Under the pieces are notes generated by a model, which was not told the origin of the DNA, did not search any database, and saw nothing but the letters and a program-made list of their open reading frames with translations. Of a DNA stretch of 64,000 nt, positions 37,501 through 48,241 are shown in pieces. The DNA is taken from contig CACIRJ010000001.1 of assembly GCA_902588975.1 (NCBI GenBank), positions 21,594-85,593 on the forward strand, written 5' to 3'. The position numbers and the translations under genes are program-made. This stretch comes from an uncultured Pelagibacteraceae bacterium. GTDB lineage: Bacteria; Pseudomonadota; Alphaproteobacteria; Pelagibacterales; Pelagibacteraceae. Position 1 is the first letter of the stretch. The number at the start of each line of letters is the position of its first letter.

Positions 37501-38728
37501 AGAAGACGATAATGGACTTCAAGTAGCATCCTACAAAGTGCCATATGGATCGAAACTTTTCTTTGAGAATGGAGATAAAGTTAAAAAAGGATCAAAAATA
37601 TGTGAGTGGGATCCATATACTACTCCAGTTATTGCTGAAAAAGATGGAATAGCAAATTATGTAGATTTAATAGATGGTGTATCAATTGCAGAAACGACAG
37701 ATGATGCAACTGGAATTTCTACAAAAGCTGTTGTTGATTGGAAAACTCAATCTAAAAATACAGATTTAAAACCAAGAATTACTCTAAGAGACGCAAAAGG
37801 TAATGTTATAAAAAAAGCTGATGATAATGAGGCAAGATATTACTTAGTACCAGATTCAATTTTATCTGTTAAAGATGGTCAAAAAATTTCGGCTGGAGAT
37901 GTAATAGCCAGACTACCTAAAGAGACAACGAAGACTAAAGATATTACAGGAGGTTTACCAAGAGTTGCTGAATTATTTGAAGCGAGAAAAGCAAAAGATA
38001 GTGCAATTATTGCTGAGAATGATGGTAAAGTAATATTTGGTAAAGAGGTAAGAGGTAAGCAAAGAGTAACAATAGAATCCGAAAATGGTGATACCTCAAG
38101 CTATTTAATTCCTAAAGGAAAACACATTAACTTCAATCAAGGTGAAAAGATTAAAAAAGGTGAATATTTGTTAGATGGTCAACCATTACCACATGATATT
38201 CTGAGAATATTAGGTATTGAAGAATTGACTGAATATTTTGTAAACCAGGTACAAGATGTTTATAGGTTACAAGGTGTAATAATAAACGATAAGCACATTG
38301 AAGTTATTTTAAGACAAATGTTGAAAAAAATTGAAGTAAAAATTCAAGGCGATAGTTCATATTTACCTGGTGAAATTGTCGATAGAATTAAATTTGAAAA
38401 CACCAATGAACAACTTGTTAAAGATGGTAAAAACCCTGCAGTTGGAGAAAGAGTTTTAATGGGAATAACTAAAGCTTCACTTCAAACAGAGTCATTTATT
38501 TCAGCTGCTTCTTTCCAAGAAACAACAAGAGTTTTAACAGACGCTGCTATTAAAGGTAAAGTAGATAAACTATCAGGATTAAAAGAAAATGTAATTGTTG
38601 GTAGATTAGTTCCTGCCGGAACTGGATCTGTTAAAAATTTATGGAACAAGAAAGCTCGTTTAGATGATGAAAAATTCATAGCAGAGAACGAGAAGATTGA
38701 ACAAGCAGAAAGCCCTGTAAATCAATAA
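34562..38728 (+). CDS. rpoC: RNA polymerase subunit beta'
   Basis: Catalytic subunit with the active-site Mg motif NADFDGD at residues 462-468. The N-terminal zinc-binding segment (CLCGKYK...CEKCG) is intact. The trigger-loop and bridge region is normal ([20 protein letters not shown]). The second zinc site is unusual: the cysteines corresponding to E. coli C814, C888 and C895 are present (C814, C885, C892), but the fourth (E. coli C898) is Ser895, and an extra Cys810 has appeared four residues before C814. Length 1388. Last gene before a 158-bp gap. Confidence 0.99.
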   Translation: MSKELTDLFKSSEISEAQNFNSIKITLASPEKIKSWTYGEIKKPETINYRTFRPEKDGLFCARIFGPIKDYECLCGKYKRMKFRGIICEKCGVEVTKSNVRRERMGHINLATPVAHIWFLKSLPSRISLAIDMKLKEVERVLYFENFIVIEPGLTGLKKNQLLGEEELIKYQDEHGEESFTAGIGAEAILEILKSIDLEQEKEALIKSIKETKSKVSEERSIKRLKLIESFIETGNKPEWMILTTIPVIPPELRPLVPLDGGRFATSDLNDLYRRVINRNNRLKRLMDLKAPDIIVRNEKRMLQESVDALFDNGRRGRVITGTGKRPLKSLAEMLKGKQGRFRQNLLGKRVDYSGRSVIVVGPDLKLHECGLPKKMALELFKPFLYARLNKLGLASTIKQAKKLVERERNEVWDALELIVREHPVILNRAPTLHRLGVQAFEPKLIEGNAIELHPLTCAAFNADFDGDQMAVHVPLSLEAQLEARVLMMSTNNILSPSNGKPIIVPSQDMILGIYYLSQPPYQTDRVEGYFVNNSEIEHALEIGQIKVHSRIVSRFATVDEKGNTKYEKHISTAGRFLLANLIPKNINNKFALVDRLLPKKIVSEVIDHVFRFSGQKSTVIFCDKLKDLGFKHAFKAGISFGKDDLVIPDNKQQLIDETKKLISDYENQYAEGLITRGEKYNKVIDAWSKCTDKVASEMMKRISATEMTEDGLKINSVFMMADSGARGSAAQMKQLAGMRGLIAKPSGEIIESPITSNFKEGLTALEYFNSTHGARKGLADTALKTASSGYLTRRLCDVAQDLTITSSKCTAKCGSIKLTEVLEGGNIMVSLSERALGRVAAKDVKNPLTGDVLIKKDQMIDEAGCEKIDSAGVKSLNVYSVMTCGMKEGVCATSYGRDLSRGKMVHVGEAIGMISAQSIGEPGTQLTMRTFHVGGTASVKQDSQIVSNNDGTLKIVNTNLLLDSKKNLIVMGRNTELSIEDDNGLQVASYKVPYGSKLFFENGDKVKKGSKICEWDPYTTPVIAEKDGIANYVDLIDGVSIAETTDDATGISTKAVVDWKTQSKNTDLKPRITLRDAKGNVIKKADDNEARYYLVPDSILSVKDGQKISAGDVIARLPKETTKTKDITGGLPRVAELFEARKAKDSAIIAENDGKVIFGKEVRGKQRVTIESENGDTSSYLIPKGKHINFNQGEKIKKGEYLLDGQPLPHDILRILGIEELTEYFVNQVQDVYRLQGVIINDKHIEVILRQMLKKIEVKIQGDSSYLPGEIVDRIKFENTNEQLVKDGKNPAVGERVLMGITKASLQTESFISAASFQETTRVLTDAAIKGKVDKLSGLKENVIVGRLVPAGTGSVKNLWNKKARLDDEKFIAENEKIEQAESPVNQ

Positions 38729-38757
38729 AAATTCGTCATTTTTCCATGTCTTTTAAT

Positions 38758-38785
38758 TTGACAAATGGAATTTCTATAGTATTTT
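38758..38785 (+). promoter_or_regulatory. Candidate sigma-70 promoter for rpsL-rpsG-fusA
   Basis: A perfect -35 TTGACA (38758-38763), a 16-base spacer and TATTTT (38780-38785) as -10, about 100 bases before rpsL in one of the few long gaps of the ribosomal block. Confidence 0.6.
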
Positions 38786-38807
38786 GTGCGTGTTTTTGGT
38801 TGGAATG

Positions 38808-38855
38808 TAGTGACTAGTGCACTAAACGCTGCCACAAATAACCTGACAGTTATTT
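38808..38855 (+). promoter_or_regulatory. Structured leader of the rpsL operon
   Basis: Two hairpins follow the candidate promoter: TAGTG/CACTA (38808-38812 with 38820-38824, containing the palindrome TAGTGCACTA), and AAATAAC/GTTATTT around CTGACA (38836-38855). The second ends 31 bases before the rpsL ATG. The region is the least A/T-rich part of the gap. A ribosomal-protein-responsive leader (S12 or S7) is a reasonable idea but not shown. Confidence 0.45.
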
Positions 38856-38886
38856 CATCTAAAATCAAATTTATATAAAAAATTTT

Positions 38887-39258
38887 ATGCCAACAATTAA
38901 CCAGTTGTTAAGAAAAGGACGAGAAAAACAAATTGCTAGGAATAAAGTTCCAGCATTACAAAAACAACCTTTGAAAAGAGGTGTTTGTGTAAAAGTTTAT
39001 ACAACTACTCCTAAGAAACCAAACTCTGCACTAAGAAAAGTTGCAAGAGTTAGATTATCAAATGGTTTTGAAGTTACAGCATATATTCCTGGAGAAGGAC
39101 ATAATTTACAAGAGCACTCAGTAGTATTAATAAGAGGCGGTCGTGTTAAAGACTTACCTGGTGTTAGATATCATATACTTCGTGGTAATTTAGATACCCA
39201 AGGAGTTGCAAACAGAAAACAGAGACGTTCTTTATATGGAACGAAAAAAGGTAAATAA
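38887..39258 (+). CDS. rpsL: 30S ribosomal protein S12
   Basis: Decoding-centre protein. The 123 residues align evenly with E. coli S12: [11 protein letters not shown] with Lys43/44 and [13 protein letters not shown], the usual streptomycin-sensitive residues with the Asp that is often methylthiolated. No Shine-Dalgarno in the A/T-rich 25 bases upstream, though it is the first gene of its unit. Confidence 0.98.
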   Translation: MPTINQLLRKGREKQIARNKVPALQKQPLKRGVCVKVYTTTPKKPNSALRKVARVRLSNGFEVTAYIPGEGHNLQEHSVVLIRGGRVKDLPGVRYHILRGNLDTQGVANRKQRRSLYGTKKGK

Positions 39259-39260
39259 AC

Positions 39261-39731
39261 ATGTCTCGAAAAAGAAAAGCCCCAAAAAAAATTCCAGTCG
39301 TAGATCCTAAATATAAATCAGTAATAATTCCAAAATTAATCAACTCTATAATGTTAGATGGTAAAAAAACTATCGCAGAAAAAATTGTTTATGATGCAAT
39401 TGATAAAATTAAATCAAAATCAAAGGACGAACCTTTAACAGTATTTAATGATGCAATAAACAATGTAAGACCAACTGTTGAAGTTCGATCGAGACGTGTT
39501 GGTGGAGCTACTTATCAAGTTCCAGTAGAGGTTAAAGCTAAAAGATCACAAGCATTAGCATTAAGATGGATTATCGATGCATCGAGAAAAAGAAAAGATA
39601 AAAAAATGTCGGATAAATTATTTAATGAAATTTTTGATGCTTATCAAAAAAGAGGTTCAGCAATAAAAAAGAAGGAAGATACACATAAAATGGCAGAGTC
39701 TAATAAAGCTTTTGCACATTTTAGATGGTAA
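39261..39731 (+). CDS. rpsG: 30S ribosomal protein S7
   Basis: Primary 16S rRNA binder that nucleates the head of the small subunit. The 156 residues include [22 protein letters not shown] and AFAHFRW at the end. Follows rpsL by two bases. The C-terminus runs up to the fusA start. Confidence 0.98.
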   Translation: MSRKRKAPKKIPVVDPKYKSVIIPKLINSIMLDGKKTIAEKIVYDAIDKIKSKSKDEPLTVFNDAINNVRPTVEVRSRRVGGATYQVPVEVKAKRSQALALRWIIDASRKRKDKKMSDKLFNEIFDAYQKRGSAIKKKEDTHKMAESNKAFAHFRW

Positions 39732-39736
39732 GTAAT

Positions 39737-41812
39737 ATGGCAAAAACTCATCCACTAAATAAATATAGAAACATTGGTATCATGGCTCATATAGATGCTG
39801 GTAAAACAACAACTACAGAAAGAATTTTATATTATACAGGTAAGAGTCATAAGATCGGTGAAGTTCATGATGGTGCTGCCACAATGGATTGGATGGAACA
39901 AGAGCAGGAAAGAGGTATTACAATTACATCAGCTGCAACTACTTGTTTTTGGAGAGAGCATAGAATTAATATTATTGACACTCCGGGTCATGTTGATTTT
40001 ACAATTGAAGTTGAAAGATCTCTAAAAGTCTTGGACGGTGCCGTTGCAGTATTTGATGGTGTTGCTGGTGTTGAACCACAATCTGAAACAGTTTGGAGAC
40101 AAGCTGATAAATATAAAGTTCCTAGAATTTGTTTTGTAAATAAACTTGATAGGACCGGTGCAGATTTCTTTAGATGTGTGAATATGATTAAAGATAGACT
40201 TGGAGCCAAACCTTTGGTCATGCAGGTCCCTATTGGAATAGAGGCATCATTACAAGGTGTTGTTGATTTAGTTAAAATGAAAGCAATTGTTTGGAAAAAC
40301 GAAGACCTTGGAGCTGAATGGGAAGAAAAAGATATTCCAGACGATCTCAAAGAGACATGTGATAAATACAGACAAGAATTAGTTGAGACAGCTGTTGAGC
40401 AAGATGAAAAATTAATGGAAGCATATTTAGGTGGTGAAGAAATTAAACAAGAAGATTTGATTAAATGCGTAAGAAAAGGATGTTTAAACTTCGAATTCGT
40501 ACCGGTTTTAACAGGTTCTGCTTTTAAAAATAAAGGTGTTCAACCATTATTAGATGCTGTTGTAGATTACTTACCAAGTCCAGAGGATCTTGGATCTATA
40601 ATGGGTACAAAACCAGGATCTGATGAGGAAATTGAAATGAAGTTTGAGGATAGTGCGCCTTTTTCAGCTTTAGCTTTTAAAGTAGCAACAGACCCATTTG
40701 TAGGGAGTCTTACATTTATTAGAATTTATTCAGGCACAGTTAAATCTGGAACTGGAGTTTATAATACTTCTTCAGATAAAGAAGAAAGAGTTGGAAGAAT
40801 GCTTTTAATGCATGCTAATTCAAGAGAAGATATCAAAGAAGCAAGCGCAGGCGATATAGTTGCACTTGCTGGATTAAAAAATACTATAACAGGTCATACA
40901 TTAGCAAATAAAGACGCACCAGTATTACTTGAACCAATGGAATTTCCAGACCCAGTAATAGAAATTGCAGTTGAGCCTAAATCAAAAGCTGATCAGGAAA
41001 AAATGGGTGAAGCATTAGGTCGATTAGCTAAAGAAGATCCATCTTTTAGAGTGTCATCAGACGAAGAGTCGGGTCAAACAATAATTAAAGGAATGGGTGA
41101 ATTACATTTAGATATAATAGTTGATAGAATGAAAAGAGAATTTAAAGTTGAAGCAAATGTAGGAGCACCTCAGGTTGCATACAGAGAAACAATATTAAAT
41201 GCTGCTGAATTTGATTATACCCATAAAAAACAGAGTGGTGGAGCAGGACAGTTTGCTAGAGTAAAATTATCTGTTGAACCACTAGAGCCAGGTAAAGGAC
41301 GAGAAATCGAAAGTAAAATTAAAGGTGGAGCAATACCAAAAGAATTTATACCAGGCGTTGAAAAAGGTGTAGAAACAATAGCAGATGGAGGAATTCTAGC
41401 TGGATTTCCTCTAATAGATTATAAGGTTACAATATTAGATGGTTTGCACCATGATGTTGACTCCAGTGTATTAGCTTTCGAGCTTGCTTCAAGACAATGT
41501 TTTAAAGAAGCATGTGCTCGAGGAACTCTAAAACTTTTAGAACCAGTAATGAGAGTAGAAGTAGTTACTCCGGAAGATTATATGGGCGATGTAATAGGTG
41601 ATTTGAATAGTAGAAGAGGCCAAATAAGTACACAAGAGCAAAGAGGAAATGCAACAGTAATAACTGCAATGGTGCCACTTGCAAATATGTTTGGTTACAT
41701 AAATAGTTTAAGATCAATGTCACAAGGTAGAGCCCAATACTCAATGTTTTTTGATCATTACGACAAGGTTCCACAAAATGTTCAAGATGAGGTTACCAAA
41801 AAGACAGGTTAA
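39737..41812 (+). CDS. fusA: Elongation factor G
   Basis: GTPase driving translocation. 691 residues from the ATG at 39737, chosen because [22 protein letters not shown] is the family N-terminus; an in-frame ATG four codons earlier lies inside rpsG. GTPase motifs [19 protein letters not shown] and [10 protein letters not shown] are present, followed by domains II-V. No tuf follows; rpsJ starts two bases later. Confidence 0.98.
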   Translation: MAKTHPLNKYRNIGIMAHIDAGKTTTTERILYYTGKSHKIGEVHDGAATMDWMEQEQERGITITSAATTCFWREHRINIIDTPGHVDFTIEVERSLKVLDGAVAVFDGVAGVEPQSETVWRQADKYKVPRICFVNKLDRTGADFFRCVNMIKDRLGAKPLVMQVPIGIEASLQGVVDLVKMKAIVWKNEDLGAEWEEKDIPDDLKETCDKYRQELVETAVEQDEKLMEAYLGGEEIKQEDLIKCVRKGCLNFEFVPVLTGSAFKNKGVQPLLDAVVDYLPSPEDLGSIMGTKPGSDEEIEMKFEDSAPFSALAFKVATDPFVGSLTFIRIYSGTVKSGTGVYNTSSDKEERVGRMLLMHANSREDIKEASAGDIVALAGLKNTITGHTLANKDAPVLLEPMEFPDPVIEIAVEPKSKADQEKMGEALGRLAKEDPSFRVSSDEESGQTIIKGMGELHLDIIVDRMKREFKVEANVGAPQVAYRETILNAAEFDYTHKKQSGGAGQFARVKLSVEPLEPGKGREIESKIKGGAIPKEFIPGVEKGVETIADGGILAGFPLIDYKVTILDGLHHDVDSSVLAFELASRQCFKEACARGTLKLLEPVMRVEVVTPEDYMGDVIGDLNSRRGQISTQEQRGNATVITAMVPLANMFGYINSLRSMSQGRAQYSMFFDHYDKVPQNVQDEVTKKTG

Positions 41813-41814
41813 TT

Positions 41815-42123
41815 ATGGATAAACAAAATATTAGAATAAAATTAAGAGCGTACGATAACAAGGTTTTGGATCAGTCGACTGAAGAGATTGTAAATACTGT
41901 TAAAAGAACTGGAGCCAATATTAAAGGTCCAATTCCTTTACCTACAAAAATAGAGAGATATACTGTTTTAAGATCACCCCATATTGATAAAAAAAGTAGA
42001 GAACAATTCGAAACTAGAACTCACAAAAGATTAATTGATATTATTGAACCTACACCTGCAACCGTTGAAGCACTAATGAAACTTGATTTAGCATCAGGTG
42101 TAGATGTGGAGATTAAAATATAA
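41815..42123 (+). CDS. rpsJ: 30S ribosomal protein S10
   Basis: Head protein of the small subunit and NusB partner in antitermination. The 102 residues include the [19 protein letters not shown] block. Only two bases separate it from fusA, so no S10 leader of the enteric L4-regulated type exists. It starts the S10 gene series. Confidence 0.98.
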   Translation: MDKQNIRIKLRAYDNKVLDQSTEEIVNTVKRTGANIKGPIPLPTKIERYTVLRSPHIDKKSREQFETRTHKRLIDIIEPTPATVEALMKLDLASGVDVEIKI

Positions 42124-42833
42124 TGGATAATTTAGCTTTAATTGGAAAAAAAATTGGGATGTCTAGAGAGTTTTTTAAAACTGGCCAATCAGTTCCAGTT
42201 ACTGTGTTAAAAATGGAGACTGGAAGAGTAATAAACGTTATCAATAAAGAGAACAGAGGATATAGCGCAATTCAAATAGGATTTGGAAAAATAAAAAATT
42301 CAAAATTAACCAAAGCCATGAAAGGTTATTTTGCCAAAAAAAATACTGAGCCAAAAAAAACACTTAAAGAGTTTAGGTTAGAAAATACTGAAAATTTCAA
42401 AGAAGGAAACGAAATTGGATTAGAAATATTTGAGAATGTTAAATTTGTTGATGTTAAATCTAAGACAATTGGTAAAGGATTTGCAGGTGCAATGAAAAGA
42501 CATAATTTTGGTGGATTAAGGGCTACACATGGTGTTTCAATTTCTCATAGATCACATGGTTCAACTGGACAAAGACAGGATCCAGGAAAAGTTTTTAAAG
42601 GAAAAAAAATGGCCGGTCATATGGGAGATAAAATTAGAACTATACAAAATATTGAAGTTATAAAAACTGACAAAGAAAATAATTTGCTATATTTAAAAGG
42701 TTCTATTCCTGGATCAAAAAATACAGAAGTTTTAATTAGAAAATCGGTCAAAGATATCAACCGAATGTCAATTATTGAAAAAATTGAGCAAATTGAAAAA
42801 CAAAAAAAATCAGCTGATAAAAAGAAAAAATAA
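42123..42833 (+). CDS. rplC: 50S ribosomal protein L3
   Basis: Early-assembly 23S protein near the peptidyl transferase centre. 236 residues, about 27 more than E. coli L3; the extra length is mainly a Lys-rich tail (IEKQKKSADKKKK). The core has HRSHGSTGQRQDPGKVFKGKKMAGHMG. Overlaps rpsJ by one base. Confidence 0.98.
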   Translation: MDNLALIGKKIGMSREFFKTGQSVPVTVLKMETGRVINVINKENRGYSAIQIGFGKIKNSKLTKAMKGYFAKKNTEPKKTLKEFRLENTENFKEGNEIGLEIFENVKFVDVKSKTIGKGFAGAMKRHNFGGLRATHGVSISHRSHGSTGQRQDPGKVFKGKKMAGHMGDKIRTIQNIEVIKTDKENNLLYLKGSIPGSKNTEVLIRKSVKDINRMSIIEKIEQIEKQKKSADKKKK

Positions 42834-43457
42834 ATGAAAATTGATAAATTGAGTATTGATGGAAAAAAACAGAGCATAGAGGTGCTAGATAAGATTTTTA
42901 GTGCTAAAGTTAACAACCAATTAGTGAGTGGTGTTATCTATAAATTAAATGCAAACTTTAAAGGTAGAAAAGCAAAGACAAAGCAAAGAAATGAAATTAC
43001 TGGTTCAACGTCTAAAATTTACTCTCAAAAAGGAACCGGTAATGCAAGACACTCTAGTAAAAAAGCTCCTATATTTGTAGGTGGGGGAATAGCTCATGGA
43101 CCAAAAGGTCAGGATAATTATAAAAATAGAAAGTTGAATAAGAGTGAAAAAAAAATGAGTATAGCCTCACTTATTACTGAAAAAAATAAATCTAATAACG
43201 TAATTGTTTTTGATGATTTTGGAAAAAAAATTGAAAAAACAAAAGAAATGTTTGAACTTTTAAAGAAGTTTGATGCAAATAACTCATTATTAATAGTTGA
43301 TACAAAATCAAAGGATAATATCTTAAGGTCAACTAAAAATATTCCTAATGTCAAATTAACAGATGCAAATCATTTCAGTGCATTTGATTTAGTTAAATAT
43401 AAAAAAATTATTTTTACTGAGAGCTCAGTTAAAGAATTGGAAAAAAGGTATCAATAA
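42834..43457 (+). CDS. rplD: 50S ribosomal protein L4
   Basis: Lines the exit tunnel with L22. The 207 residues contain QKGTGNARHSSKKAPIFVGGG in the tunnel loop. In enteric bacteria L4 represses the S10 operon through its leader; that leader is missing here. Directly abuts rplC. Confidence 0.97.
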   Translation: MKIDKLSIDGKKQSIEVLDKIFSAKVNNQLVSGVIYKLNANFKGRKAKTKQRNEITGSTSKIYSQKGTGNARHSSKKAPIFVGGGIAHGPKGQDNYKNRKLNKSEKKMSIASLITEKNKSNNVIVFDDFGKKIEKTKEMFELLKKFDANNSLLIVDTKSKDNILRSTKNIPNVKLTDANHFSAFDLVKYKKIIFTESSVKELEKRYQ

Positions 43458-43750
43458 TGGATAAATTAAGTTTATACGATAAAATTTTATTTCCTGTGGT
43501 AACTGAAAAGTCAACAAATTTGTCAGAACAAAATAAAATTGTTTTTAAGGTTCCACACAGTGCTAATAAAAAAACTTTAAAAGGATCAATTGAAAAAATA
43601 TTTAAAGTCAACGTAACAAAAATTAATATCATTAATAAAAAAACACTAATTAAATCTACTAGAGGAAAAAAAGTTAAAAAGAAGGGTTTTAAAAAAGCAA
43701 TCATTACTCTTAAAAAAGGTCAAAATATTGACTTAACAACAGGAATTTAA
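43457..43750 (+). CDS. rplW: 50S ribosomal protein L23
   Basis: Exit-tunnel rim protein that docks trigger factor and SRP. The 97 residues include FPVVTEKSTNLSEQNKIVFKV and the basic loop STRGKKVKKKGFKKA. Overlaps rplD by one base. Confidence 0.97.
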   Translation: MDKLSLYDKILFPVVTEKSTNLSEQNKIVFKVPHSANKKTLKGSIEKIFKVNVTKINIINKKTLIKSTRGKKVKKKGFKKAIITLKKGQNIDLTTGI

Positions 43751-43753
43751 ATT

Positions 43754-44587
43754 ATGGCTTTAAAAACATTTAAACCTTACACAAAATCTACCAGAGGTAC
43801 TATTTTAACAAGTAGAGAGGGTTTATGGAAAGGCAAGCCTTATAAACCATTAACAAGTGCAAATTATTCTTCAAAAGGAAGAAATAATTATGGTCGAATA
43901 ACTTCACGAAATCACGGGGGTGGACATAAACATAAATATAGAAAAATAGATTTTTATAGAAAAAAGAACGATATGAAGGCAATTGTAGAACGAATTGAAT
44001 ATGACCCTAACAGGTCATGTCACATAATGTTGGTTAAATTTGAGGATAACCAAAAATTCTATTATCTTGCTCCACAAAAAATAAAAGTTGGTGATCATAT
44101 ACAAAATGGTTCTTCTTCAGAAATTAAAATAGGAAATTGTTTACCACTCCAGGATATTCCAGTAGGTATTGATATACATAATGTTGAAATACAGCCAGGT
44201 GCTGGTGGAAAAATAGCAAGAGCAGCTGGTTCGTCTGTAACGATTTCAGGTATAGATGGAAATTATTCGATAATAAAAATGACTTCAGGTGAAGTTAGAA
44301 AAATAGATTCAAGAGCGTTAGCTACAATTGGAGTATTATCTAATCCAGATCAAAAAAACATTAAAATTGGTAAAGCTGGTCGATCAAGATGGTTAGGAAG
44401 AAGACCACATACCAGAGGAGTTGTAAAAAATCCAGTGGATCACCCTCATGGTGGTGGTGAAGGAAAATCTGCAGGTGGTAGACATCCTGTTTCTCCTACT
44501 GGACAATCAGCTAAAGGATTAAAAACAAGAGACAATAAAAGAACTGATAAATTTATAATAAGAAGAAGAAAGAAGAAGAGAGCTTAA
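43754..44587 (+). CDS. rplB: 50S ribosomal protein L2
   Basis: Conserved protein at the peptidyl transferase centre. The 277 residues contain GGGHKHKYRKIDF, the NVEIQPGAGGKIARAAG block and the C-terminal VDHPHGGGEGKSAGGRHPVSP with the key His. Confidence 0.98.
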   Translation: MALKTFKPYTKSTRGTILTSREGLWKGKPYKPLTSANYSSKGRNNYGRITSRNHGGGHKHKYRKIDFYRKKNDMKAIVERIEYDPNRSCHIMLVKFEDNQKFYYLAPQKIKVGDHIQNGSSSEIKIGNCLPLQDIPVGIDIHNVEIQPGAGGKIARAAGSSVTISGIDGNYSIIKMTSGEVRKIDSRALATIGVLSNPDQKNIKIGKAGRSRWLGRRPHTRGVVKNPVDHPHGGGEGKSAGGRHPVSPTGQSAKGLKTRDNKRTDKFIIRRRKKKRA

Positions 44588-44590
44588 TTT

Positions 44591-44899
44591 ATGGCAAGAT
44601 CTGTTTGGAAAGGACCGTTTGTTGAGGAAAGCTTAATTAAAAAAGTTGAAAAAATTAAAAATGATCCTAATAAAAAACCAATTAAGACTTGGTCTAGAAA
44701 GTCAACAATAATACCTGACTTTGTAGGATTCAGTTTTTTAATTTATAACGGTAAAAAATTTATACCAATAACTGTTTCCGAAGACATGGTGGGACATAAA
44801 TTTGGAGAATTTGCTCCAACAAGACAGTTTTTTGGTCATACGCCAGCTGATAAAAAAGCAAAGGTTGAGGGTGGGGCAAAAGGAGCTGATAAGAAATAA
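44591..44899 (+). CDS. rpsS: 30S ribosomal protein S19
   Basis: Head protein that contacts L5 across the subunit bridge. 102 residues, about ten longer than E. coli, ending in a basic tail ([12 protein letters not shown]). Core signature [14 protein letters not shown]. Confidence 0.98.
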   Translation: MARSVWKGPFVEESLIKKVEKIKNDPNKKPIKTWSRKSTIIPDFVGFSFLIYNGKKFIPITVSEDMVGHKFGEFAPTRQFFGHTPADKKAKVEGGAKGADKK

Positions 44900-44901
44900 A
44901 T

Positions 44902-45297
44902 ATGAGTAAAAATAAAGATATAGATTTAAAACAAGTTAGATCAATAAATAAGAATGTAAGATCTAGTGTAAGAAAATTAAAACCTATACTTAAATCAATA
45001 GTTGGTAAAAAAGTAGAAATTGCAATTAGAGATTTATCTTTCTCAGAAAAAAGAATTTCTAAAGATGTTAAAAAAACAATTTCATCAGCAGTTGCTAATG
45101 CAGAAAATAATTTCCAATACGATATTGATAATTTATTTATTAAGGAAGCTTTCTGTGGAAAACAGGTAATAATGAAAAGATTTAGAGCTAGAGCTAAAGG
45201 AAGAGCTGCAGAAATTATGAAACCATACTCAAACGTAACAATAGTTTTGAGTGAACAAATGAAACAAAAAGAGAAGGAACATGGGACAAAAGGTTAA
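44902..45297 (+). CDS. rplV: 50S ribosomal protein L22
   Basis: Tunnel-lining protein. 131 residues, about 20 longer than E. coli L22, with an extended N-terminus and a KEKEHGTKG end. The core helix and the hairpin [12 protein letters not shown] are present. Its last 17 bases overlap the rpsC start, the longest same-strand overlap in the ribosomal block. Confidence 0.95.
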   Translation: MSKNKDIDLKQVRSINKNVRSSVRKLKPILKSIVGKKVEIAIRDLSFSEKRISKDVKKTISSAVANAENNFQYDIDNLFIKEAFCGKQVIMKRFRARAKGRAAEIMKPYSNVTIVLSEQMKQKEKEHGTKG

Positions 45298-45940
45298 TCC
45301 AGTCGGTTTAAGATTAGGTATCAATAGAGGATGGGATTCCGTTTGGTACGCAAAAAAACAAGATTTTGGAAATTATTTAATTGAAGATTTTAAGATCAGA
45401 GAATTCATTAAAAAAAATGTTATCAATTCAGGTGTTTCAAAAGTAATGATAGAAAGATCAGCAAAAAAATGTTTCGTAACAATTTATACTTCTAGACCTG
45501 GATTTGTAATTGGAAAAAAAGGAAGTGATATAGAAAAAATTAAAGGTAAATTATCAAGATTAAGCGCAAATGAAATAGTACTAAATATTAAGGAAGTTAA
45601 AAAACCTGAGACAAATTCATTTTTAGTTGCCGAGAACATAGCTCAACAGTTAGTTAAACGTGTTTCTTATAGGAGAGCAATGAAGAGAGCAATGCAATCT
45701 GCATTAAGATTAGGAGCTAAAGGAATTAAAGTGTCTTGTAGCGGAAGACTCGGCGGAAACGAAATTGCAAGAACAGAATGGTTAAGAGATGGAAGTATTC
45801 CATCTCATACTTTGAGAGCAGATATTGATTACGCAGAAGCAGAAGCATTGACCACCTATGGAATAATTGGAATTAAAGTTTGGATATATAAAGGAGAAAT
45901 CTTTACAAAAGAATTTAGTCAAGAAAGGAACAAAACGTAA
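45281..45940 (+). CDS. rpsC: 30S ribosomal protein S3
   Basis: mRNA-entry protein with helicase role. The 219 residues begin [16 protein letters not shown]; the KH domain has [17 protein letters not shown], and the C-terminal domain [25 protein letters not shown] ribosome binding site inside rplV supports this start. Confidence 0.98.
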   Translation: MGQKVNPVGLRLGINRGWDSVWYAKKQDFGNYLIEDFKIREFIKKNVINSGVSKVMIERSAKKCFVTIYTSRPGFVIGKKGSDIEKIKGKLSRLSANEIVLNIKEVKKPETNSFLVAENIAQQLVKRVSYRRAMKRAMQSALRLGAKGIKVSCSGRLGGNEIARTEWLRDGSIPSHTLRADIDYAEAEALTTYGIIGIKVWIYKGEIFTKEFSQERNKT

Positions 45941-45942
45941 TA

Positions 45943-46350
45943 ATGTTACAACCAACTAGAACAAAGTTTAGAAAAGCACATAAAGGTAGAATTCACGGTA
46001 ATGCCTCTAGATGTAATGCTATGAATTACGGGTCTTTTGGATTGAAAGCAATTCAGCCAGAAAGAATTATATCCAGACAAATAGAGGCAGCTAGAGTAGC
46101 ATTAACAAGACACATGAAAAGACAAGGTAGAGTTTGGACAAGAATGTTTCCCAATATACCTGTATCAAAAAAACCTACTGAGGTAAGAATGGGTAAAGGA
46201 AAAGGCTCACCTGAATTTTGGGCATGCAGAGTTAAGCCAGGAAGAATTTTATTTGAGGTTGATGGAGTAACAGAAGAAATAGCTAGAGAGGCTTTATATA
46301 AAGCATCAGCAAAGCTTCCAATTAAATGTAAATTTATTAAGAGAATTTAA
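45943..46350 (+). CDS. rplP: 50S ribosomal protein L16
   Basis: Contacts the A-site tRNA. The 135 residues show [38 protein letters not shown] and the arginine-rich region around [16 protein letters not shown]. Confidence 0.98.
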   Translation: MLQPTRTKFRKAHKGRIHGNASRCNAMNYGSFGLKAIQPERIISRQIEAARVALTRHMKRQGRVWTRMFPNIPVSKKPTEVRMGKGKGSPEFWACRVKPGRILFEVDGVTEEIAREALYKASAKLPIKCKFIKRI

Positions 46351-46539
46351 ATGAAAAAAAGCGAAATAAAAAAAATGACCAAAGAACAAGCTTTGAAAGA
46401 TATTGAAAAACTAAAAAAAGATCTTTTTAACTTTAGATTCCAAAAAATAAATGGTCAGATAAAAAGTCCATCAAAAATAAGTGAAACAAAGAAAAATATT
46501 GCAAGATTAAAAACATTAGTAGTGAGAAAAAATGCCTAA
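46351..46539 (+). CDS. rpmC: 50S ribosomal protein L29
   Basis: Small helical protein near the tunnel exit. The 62 residues include [16 protein letters not shown]. Begins right after the rplP stop and overlaps rpsQ by eight bases. Confidence 0.96.
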   Translation: MKKSEIKKMTKEQALKDIEKLKKDLFNFRFQKINGQIKSPSKISETKKNIARLKTLVVRKNA

Positions 46540-46768
46540 AAAAGTATTAAATGGAATAGTTGTCAGCGATAAGCCAAATAAAACTATAACGGTTTTGGTT
46601 GAGAGAAAATACCAACATCCTGTATTAAAAAAAGTAATTAAAGCTAGAAAAAAATATAGTGTTCACGACGAAGAGAATAAATATAAAAACGGTGATAAAG
46701 TATCGATACAAGAGTGCAAACCTTACTCAAAGTCAAAAAAATTTGAAGTGATAGGAGTTTCTAAATGA
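46532..46768 (+). CDS. rpsQ: 30S ribosomal protein S17
   Basis: Early-assembly 16S binding protein with an OB fold. The 78 residues include [19 protein letters not shown] and [13 protein letters not shown]. Overlaps rpmC by eight and rplN by four bases. Confidence 0.97.
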   Translation: MPKKVLNGIVVSDKPNKTITVLVERKYQHPVLKKVIKARKKYSVHDEENKYKNGDKVSIQECKPYSKSKKFEVIGVSK

Positions 46769-47133
46769 TACAAGTTCAGACTGAATTATTTGTAGCTGAT
46801 AATACTGGTGCCAAAAAGATTGAATGCATAAAAGTATTAGGAGGATCTAAAAGACGATATGCAAGTATTGGTGACACTATCGTCGTAGCCGTAAAAGAAG
46901 CAATTCCAAAAGGAAAAGTTAAAAAAGGCGCGGTTCATAAAGCTGTAGTTGTAAGAGTTAAAAAAGGAATTCATAGAAATGATGGATCCAAAGTAAGATT
47001 TGATAACAATGCAGCTGTTCTGACAGATGATAAAGGGGAGCCAATAGGTACTAGGATTTTTGGGCCAGTTACTAGAGAGTTAAGAAATAGAGGGCAAATG
47101 AAAATAATTTCGTTGGCACCAGAGGTATTATAA
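46765..47133 (+). CDS. rplN: 50S ribosomal protein L14
   Basis: Forms an intersubunit bridge. The 122 residues begin [18 protein letters not shown] and end IISLAPEVL, with [13 protein letters not shown], all standard. Marks the start of the spc-type gene set, without a separating promoter. Confidence 0.98.
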   Translation: MIQVQTELFVADNTGAKKIECIKVLGGSKRRYASIGDTIVVAVKEAIPKGKVKKGAVHKAVVVRVKKGIHRNDGSKVRFDNNAAVLTDDKGEPIGTRIFGPVTRELRNRGQMKIISLAPEVL

Positions 47134-47372
47134 TGATTAAAAAAGGTATTAAAGTAAAAATATTGACTGGTAAAGATAAAAATAAGGATGGTGACGTAAT
47201 TGAAATTGATAGAAAAAATAATAGAGCAAAAGTTAAAGGTATTAACATGGTAAAAAAACATGTGAAAACTACAAAAGAAAAGAAAGGTGGAATAGTTTCA
47301 AAAGAAAACTTTATACATCTTTCGAATTTAGCAATCTTTGATAGCAAAAACAAAAGTGAGGCTAAAAAATAA
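47133..47372 (+). CDS. rplX: 50S ribosomal protein L24
   Basis: Assembly initiator with a KOW motif ([19 protein letters not shown]). 79 residues, shorter than E. coli L24 (104): the C-terminal part is reduced, yet [12 protein letters not shown] is kept. Overlaps both neighbours by one base. Confidence 0.94.
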   Translation: MIKKGIKVKILTGKDKNKDGDVIEIDRKNNRAKVKGINMVKKHVKTTKEKKGGIVSKENFIHLSNLAIFDSKNKSEAKK

Positions 47373-47926
47373 TGACACCTAGATTAAAACAAACCATATC
47401 CAAAGAAATAGAGCCAACATTGAAAGAAAAATTTGGCTATAAAAATTTGTACATGGGTCCAAGAATACAAAAAATAGTATTAAATATGGGTTTAGGTCTA
47501 GATGGAAATGATCAGAAAATTTTAAAATCGTGCCAAGAAGATTTGGCGAACATAACTGGTCAAATGCCAGTAATAACTAAATTCAAAAAATCTATAGCAA
47601 ATTTTAAAACTAGAAAAAACACTAATTCAGGTTTGAAAGTTACGTTAAGAAAAAATAAAATGTATGAATTTATTGACAGATTAACAAATATAGCATTACC
47701 AAGAATAAAAGATTTTAGAGGATTAAGCCCAAAAGGTTTTGATAAATTTGGTAATTATACTTTTGGTGTTAAAGAACATATTATATTTCCAGAGGTAAAT
47801 TTTGATAAAGTTGACAAAATTAGAGGTTTAGACATTACAATAGTCATAAAATCTCAAAAGATAGAACATAGTTTTGAACTATTAAAACATTTAAATTTTC
47901 CATTTAGGGAAAAAAGGAGCAATTAA
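47372..47926 (+). CDS. rplE: 50S ribosomal protein L5
   Basis: Binds 5S rRNA and contacts P-site tRNA. The 184 residues show the [11 protein letters not shown] start, ANFKTRKN, and [23 protein letters not shown] (named in part). Confidence 0.98.
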   Translation: MTPRLKQTISKEIEPTLKEKFGYKNLYMGPRIQKIVLNMGLGLDGNDQKILKSCQEDLANITGQMPVITKFKKSIANFKTRKNTNSGLKVTLRKNKMYEFIDRLTNIALPRIKDFRGLSPKGFDKFGNYTFGVKEHIIFPEVNFDKVDKIRGLDITIVIKSQKIEHSFELLKHLNFPFREKRSN

Positions 47927-48231
47927 TGGCTAAAATGAGCGCAATAAATAAGAATAACAGAAGAATAAAATTATCAGACAAGCTTTTTAAAAAGAGAATG
48001 AAATTAAAAAAAATAATAATGGATAAAAAATTATCCTTAGAAGAGAGATTTAAAGCGCAACAAAAATTATCAAAATTGCCTCGAAATTCAGCAAAGGTTA
48101 GAGTTATGAATAGGTGTCAAATTACTGGTAGACCTCATGGCGTTTACCGAAAATTAAAAATTTCAAGAATAGCCCTTCGACAACTTGGTTTAGAAGGTAA
48201 AATTCCTGGAATGGTAAAATCGAGCTGGTAG
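47926..48231 (+). CDS. rpsN: 30S ribosomal protein S14
   Basis: Late-assembly head protein. 101 residues, the long zinc-free form: the region that would hold the CxxC pairs has [18 protein letters not shown] with a single Cys. Ends [13 protein letters not shown]. Confidence 0.98.
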   Translation: MAKMSAINKNNRRIKLSDKLFKKRMKLKKIIMDKKLSLEERFKAQQKLSKLPRNSAKVRVMNRCQITGRPHGVYRKLKISRIALRQLGLEGKIPGMVKSSW

Positions 48232-48241
48232 AAAGGAAAAT

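Noticed and set aside
38815..38824. TAGTGCACTA as a protein operator
   Set aside because: A perfect 10-bp palindrome, but single and explained equally well as part of the leader hairpin.
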